24,367 bases of DNA. It comes from Oxalobacter formigenes (GTDB lineage Bacteria > Pseudomonadota > Gammaproteobacteria > Burkholderiales > Burkholderiaceae_D). A program made the translations under genes and the position numbers. The stretch's first letter is position 1; every line of letters starts with the position of its first letter. A model generated the notes under the pieces. It did no database searches and had not been told where the DNA came from. It worked only from the letters and a program-made list of their open reading frames with translations. Location: positions 1 through 24,367 of the forward strand of contig JAHYZB010000045.1 in NCBI GenBank assembly GCA_019424645.1, written 5' to 3'. Positions 23,228-24,367 of this stretch are shown one piece after another.

Positions 23228-23249
23228 CATATGTAGCACACATAATATG
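23228..23249 (+). repeat. CATATG element, copy B, upstream of oxlT
   Basis: A 22-base element starting CATATGTAGCACACA and ending TAATATG. It is one base shorter than copies A and C in its middle and lies 11 bases before copy C. Together B and C form a tandem pair with a spacing of 33 bases, close to three helical turns. Confidence 0.6.
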
Positions 23250-23253
23250 TAGT

Positions 23254-23282
23254 TTGAGTTCATATGTGGTGCAACATAATAT
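23254..23282 (+). promoter_or_regulatory. oxlT: Candidate proximal oxlT promoter overlapping copy C
   Basis: TTGAGT (23254-23259) and TAATAT (23277-23282) are 17 bases apart. The -10 and spacer lie within repeat copy C, so the repeat would cover the polymerase site. Predicted start near 23289. Confidence 0.45.
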
Positions 23283-23283
23283 G
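23261..23283 (+). repeat. CATATG element, copy C, upstream of oxlT
   Basis: A 23-base element starting CATATGTGGTGCAACA and ending TAATATG. It shares the central TGCAACA with copy A and the right end ACATAATATG with copy B. It overlaps the spacer and -10 of the proximal promoter candidate. Confidence 0.6.
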
Positions 23284-23401
23284 AAATTTCGTTGTTAGTG
23301 TTTTGAAATGCCATTTCTAGCACGTTTCAATACGCGACTTCCAATGACAGTAACACTTAGAAATTTCTGTTTCGGATTAACTAGATTGGGAATTTGTAAA
23401 A

Positions 23402-24367
23402 ATGAATAATCCACAAACAGGACAACCAACAGGCCTTTTCGGCAATCGTTGGTTTTACTTGGTATTAGCAGTTTTGCTGATGTGTATGATCTCGGGTGTC
23501 CAATATTCCTGGACACTGTACGCTAACCCGCTTAAAGACAATCTTGGTGTTTCTTTGGCTGCGGTTCAGACGGCTTTCACACTCTCTCAGGTCATTCAAG
23601 CTGGTTCTCAGCCTGGTGGTGGTTACTTCGTTGACAAATTTGGTCCAAAAATTCCTTTGATGTTCGGTGGCGCGATGGTTCTCGCTGGCTGGACTTTCAT
23701 GGGCCAGGTTGACAGTGTTCCTGCACTGTATGCACTGTATACTCTGGCAGGTGCCGGTGTTGGTATCGTTTACGGTATCGCCATGAACACGGCTAACAGA
23801 TGGTTCCCGGACAAACGCGGTCTGGCTTCCGGTTTCACCGCTGCCGGTTACGGTCTGGGTGTTCTGCCTTTCCTGCCACTGATCAGCTCCGTTCTGAAAG
23901 TTGAAGGTGTTGGTTCTGCATTCATGTACACTGGTTTGATCATGGGTATTCTGATTATCCTGATCGCTTTCTTTATCAGATTCCCTGGTGCTGTTGGCGT
24001 CAAGAAAGAAATCGTTGTTACCGACAAGGATTTCAACTCTGGCGAAATGCTGAGAACCCCACAATTCTGGGTTCTGTGGACAGCATTCTTCTCCGTTAAC
24101 TTTGGTGGTTTGCTGCTGGTTGCCAACAGCGTTCCTTACGGCCGTAGCCTCGGTCTTGCCGCTGGTGTGCTGACGATTGCCGTTTCGATTCAGAACCTGT
24201 TCAATGGCGGTTGCCGTCCTTTCTGGGGTTTCGTTTCCGATAAAATCGGTCGTTACAAAACCATGTCTGTTGTTTTCGGTATTAACGCTGTCGTTCTGGC
24301 ACTCTTCCCAACGATTGCAGCTTTTGGTGAAGTTGCCTTTATCGCCATGTTGGCTCTTGCATTCTTC
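23402..24367 (+). CDS. oxlT: Oxalate:formate antiporter OxlT (3' end beyond the window)
   Basis: A major facilitator superfamily carrier that swaps external oxalate(2-) for internal formate(1-), making the exchange electrogenic and, with Oxc, proton-motive. 322 residues lie in the window, of roughly 418 in the family. It starts MNNPQTGQPTGLFGNRWFYL. Y35, the glutamines of helix 2 (Q56, Q63 and Q66), Y124 and the substrate-binding R272 (NGGCRPFWGF) are all present; the partner lysine (K355 in the known protein) lies beyond the edge. The MFS loop motifs DKFGPKIP and SDKIGRYK are visible. Codon use is as biased as in oxc. The ATG at 23402 has GGGAA nine bases upstream. There is no frc or oxc directly beside it. 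Confidence 0.97.
   Translation, partial: MNNPQTGQPTGLFGNRWFYLVLAVLLMCMISGVQYSWTLYANPLKDNLGVSLAAVQTAFTLSQVIQAGSQPGGGYFVDKFGPKIPLMFGGAMVLAGWTFMGQVDSVPALYALYTLAGAGVGIVYGIAMNTANRWFPDKRGLASGFTAAGYGLGVLPFLPLISSVLKVEGVGSAFMYTGLIMGILIILIAFFIRFPGAVGVKKEIVVTDKDFNSGEMLRTPQFWVLWTAFFSVNFGGLLLVANSVPYGRSLGLAAGVLTIAVSIQNLFNGGCRPFWGFVSDKIGRYKTMSVVFGINAVVLALFPTIAAFGEVAFIAMLALAFF

Larger units (their letters stand above)
22874..23401. other. AT-rich non-coding region upstream of oxlT
   Basis: About 530 bases with no credible gene. The part from about 23040 to 23290 is visibly AT-rich compared with all neighbours and holds three copies of a CATATG-bounded element plus two candidate promoters (entered separately). 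Closer to oxlT there is a perfect dyad GAAATG-C-CATTTC (23305-23317). The oxlT ribosome site is probably GGGAA (23388-23392). Confidence 0.6.

Noticed and set aside
23079..23283. CRISPR-like repeats before oxlT
   Set aside because: Only three imperfect copies with spacings of 126 and 11 bases, and no cas genes. Fits regulator sites better.
23465..24064. A 199-codon minus-strand open frame across oxlT
   Set aside because: Same cause as over oxc; composition is unlike a real protein and a good MFS protein is encoded on the other strand.

Overview
The window looks like chromosomal DNA of an oxalate-degrading betaproteobacterium of the genus Oxalobacter. It carries a complete oxalyl-CoA decarboxylase gene (oxc, with E56, Y120, Y483, S553 and R555 in place). 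It also carries the first 322 codons of an oxalate:formate antiporter gene (oxlT, with R272 in place). The housekeeping gene orders (rplU-rpmA-obgE-proB, rppH beside a CNP1-like gene, AI-2E transporter-hda-HAD-pcnB-folK divergent from purM) are of the kind found in Burkholderiales. The genus call rests on remembered family sequences, not on a search. The remembered Oxalobacter formigenes OxlT seems to differ at a few residues, so a sister species or another O. formigenes lineage is possible.

Layout. 1-750: a small histone-like/SWIB protein gene and a bidirectional terminator. 802-3918: proS on the minus strand, divergent from rppH and an overlapping CNP1-like secreted protein gene. 3929-7002: the minus-strand unit rplU-rpmA-obgE-proB, with a strong promoter, a leader hairpin and an intercistronic terminator. 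7096-10565: murJ converging on uup. 10797-10913: a tRNA-Arg(CCT) gene with its own promoter. 11103-11675: a PAP2 phosphatase. 11676-12170: a 495-base non-coding stretch leading into oxc. 12171-13958: oxc and its terminator. 14146-15715: a spermidine-synthase-like gene and a beta carbonic anhydrase. 15734-21680: a minus-strand series with a molybdate-binding Mop/TOBE protein, panB, a DUF486 membrane protein, folK, pcnB, a HAD phosphatase, hda and an AI-2E family permease. 21771-22814: purM. 22815-23401: an AT-rich regulatory stretch. 23402-24367: oxlT, cut by the window edge.

How the genes work together. OxlT exchanges external oxalate for internal formate. Oxc decarboxylates oxalyl-CoA to formyl-CoA and CO2, consuming a proton. 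The CoA-transferase step (frc) is not in the window. Carbonic anhydrase downstream of oxc could process the CO2, but that link is inference. oxc and oxlT are about 9.5 kb apart with unrelated housekeeping genes between them. Each has its own long upstream region with a different set of repeats: three Crp/Fnr-like palindromes at an exact 24-base period before oxc, and three copies of a roughly 23-base CATATG-bounded element before oxlT. These two unlike regulatory arrays are the most interesting things in the window. I found no mobile element, CRISPR array or defence system.
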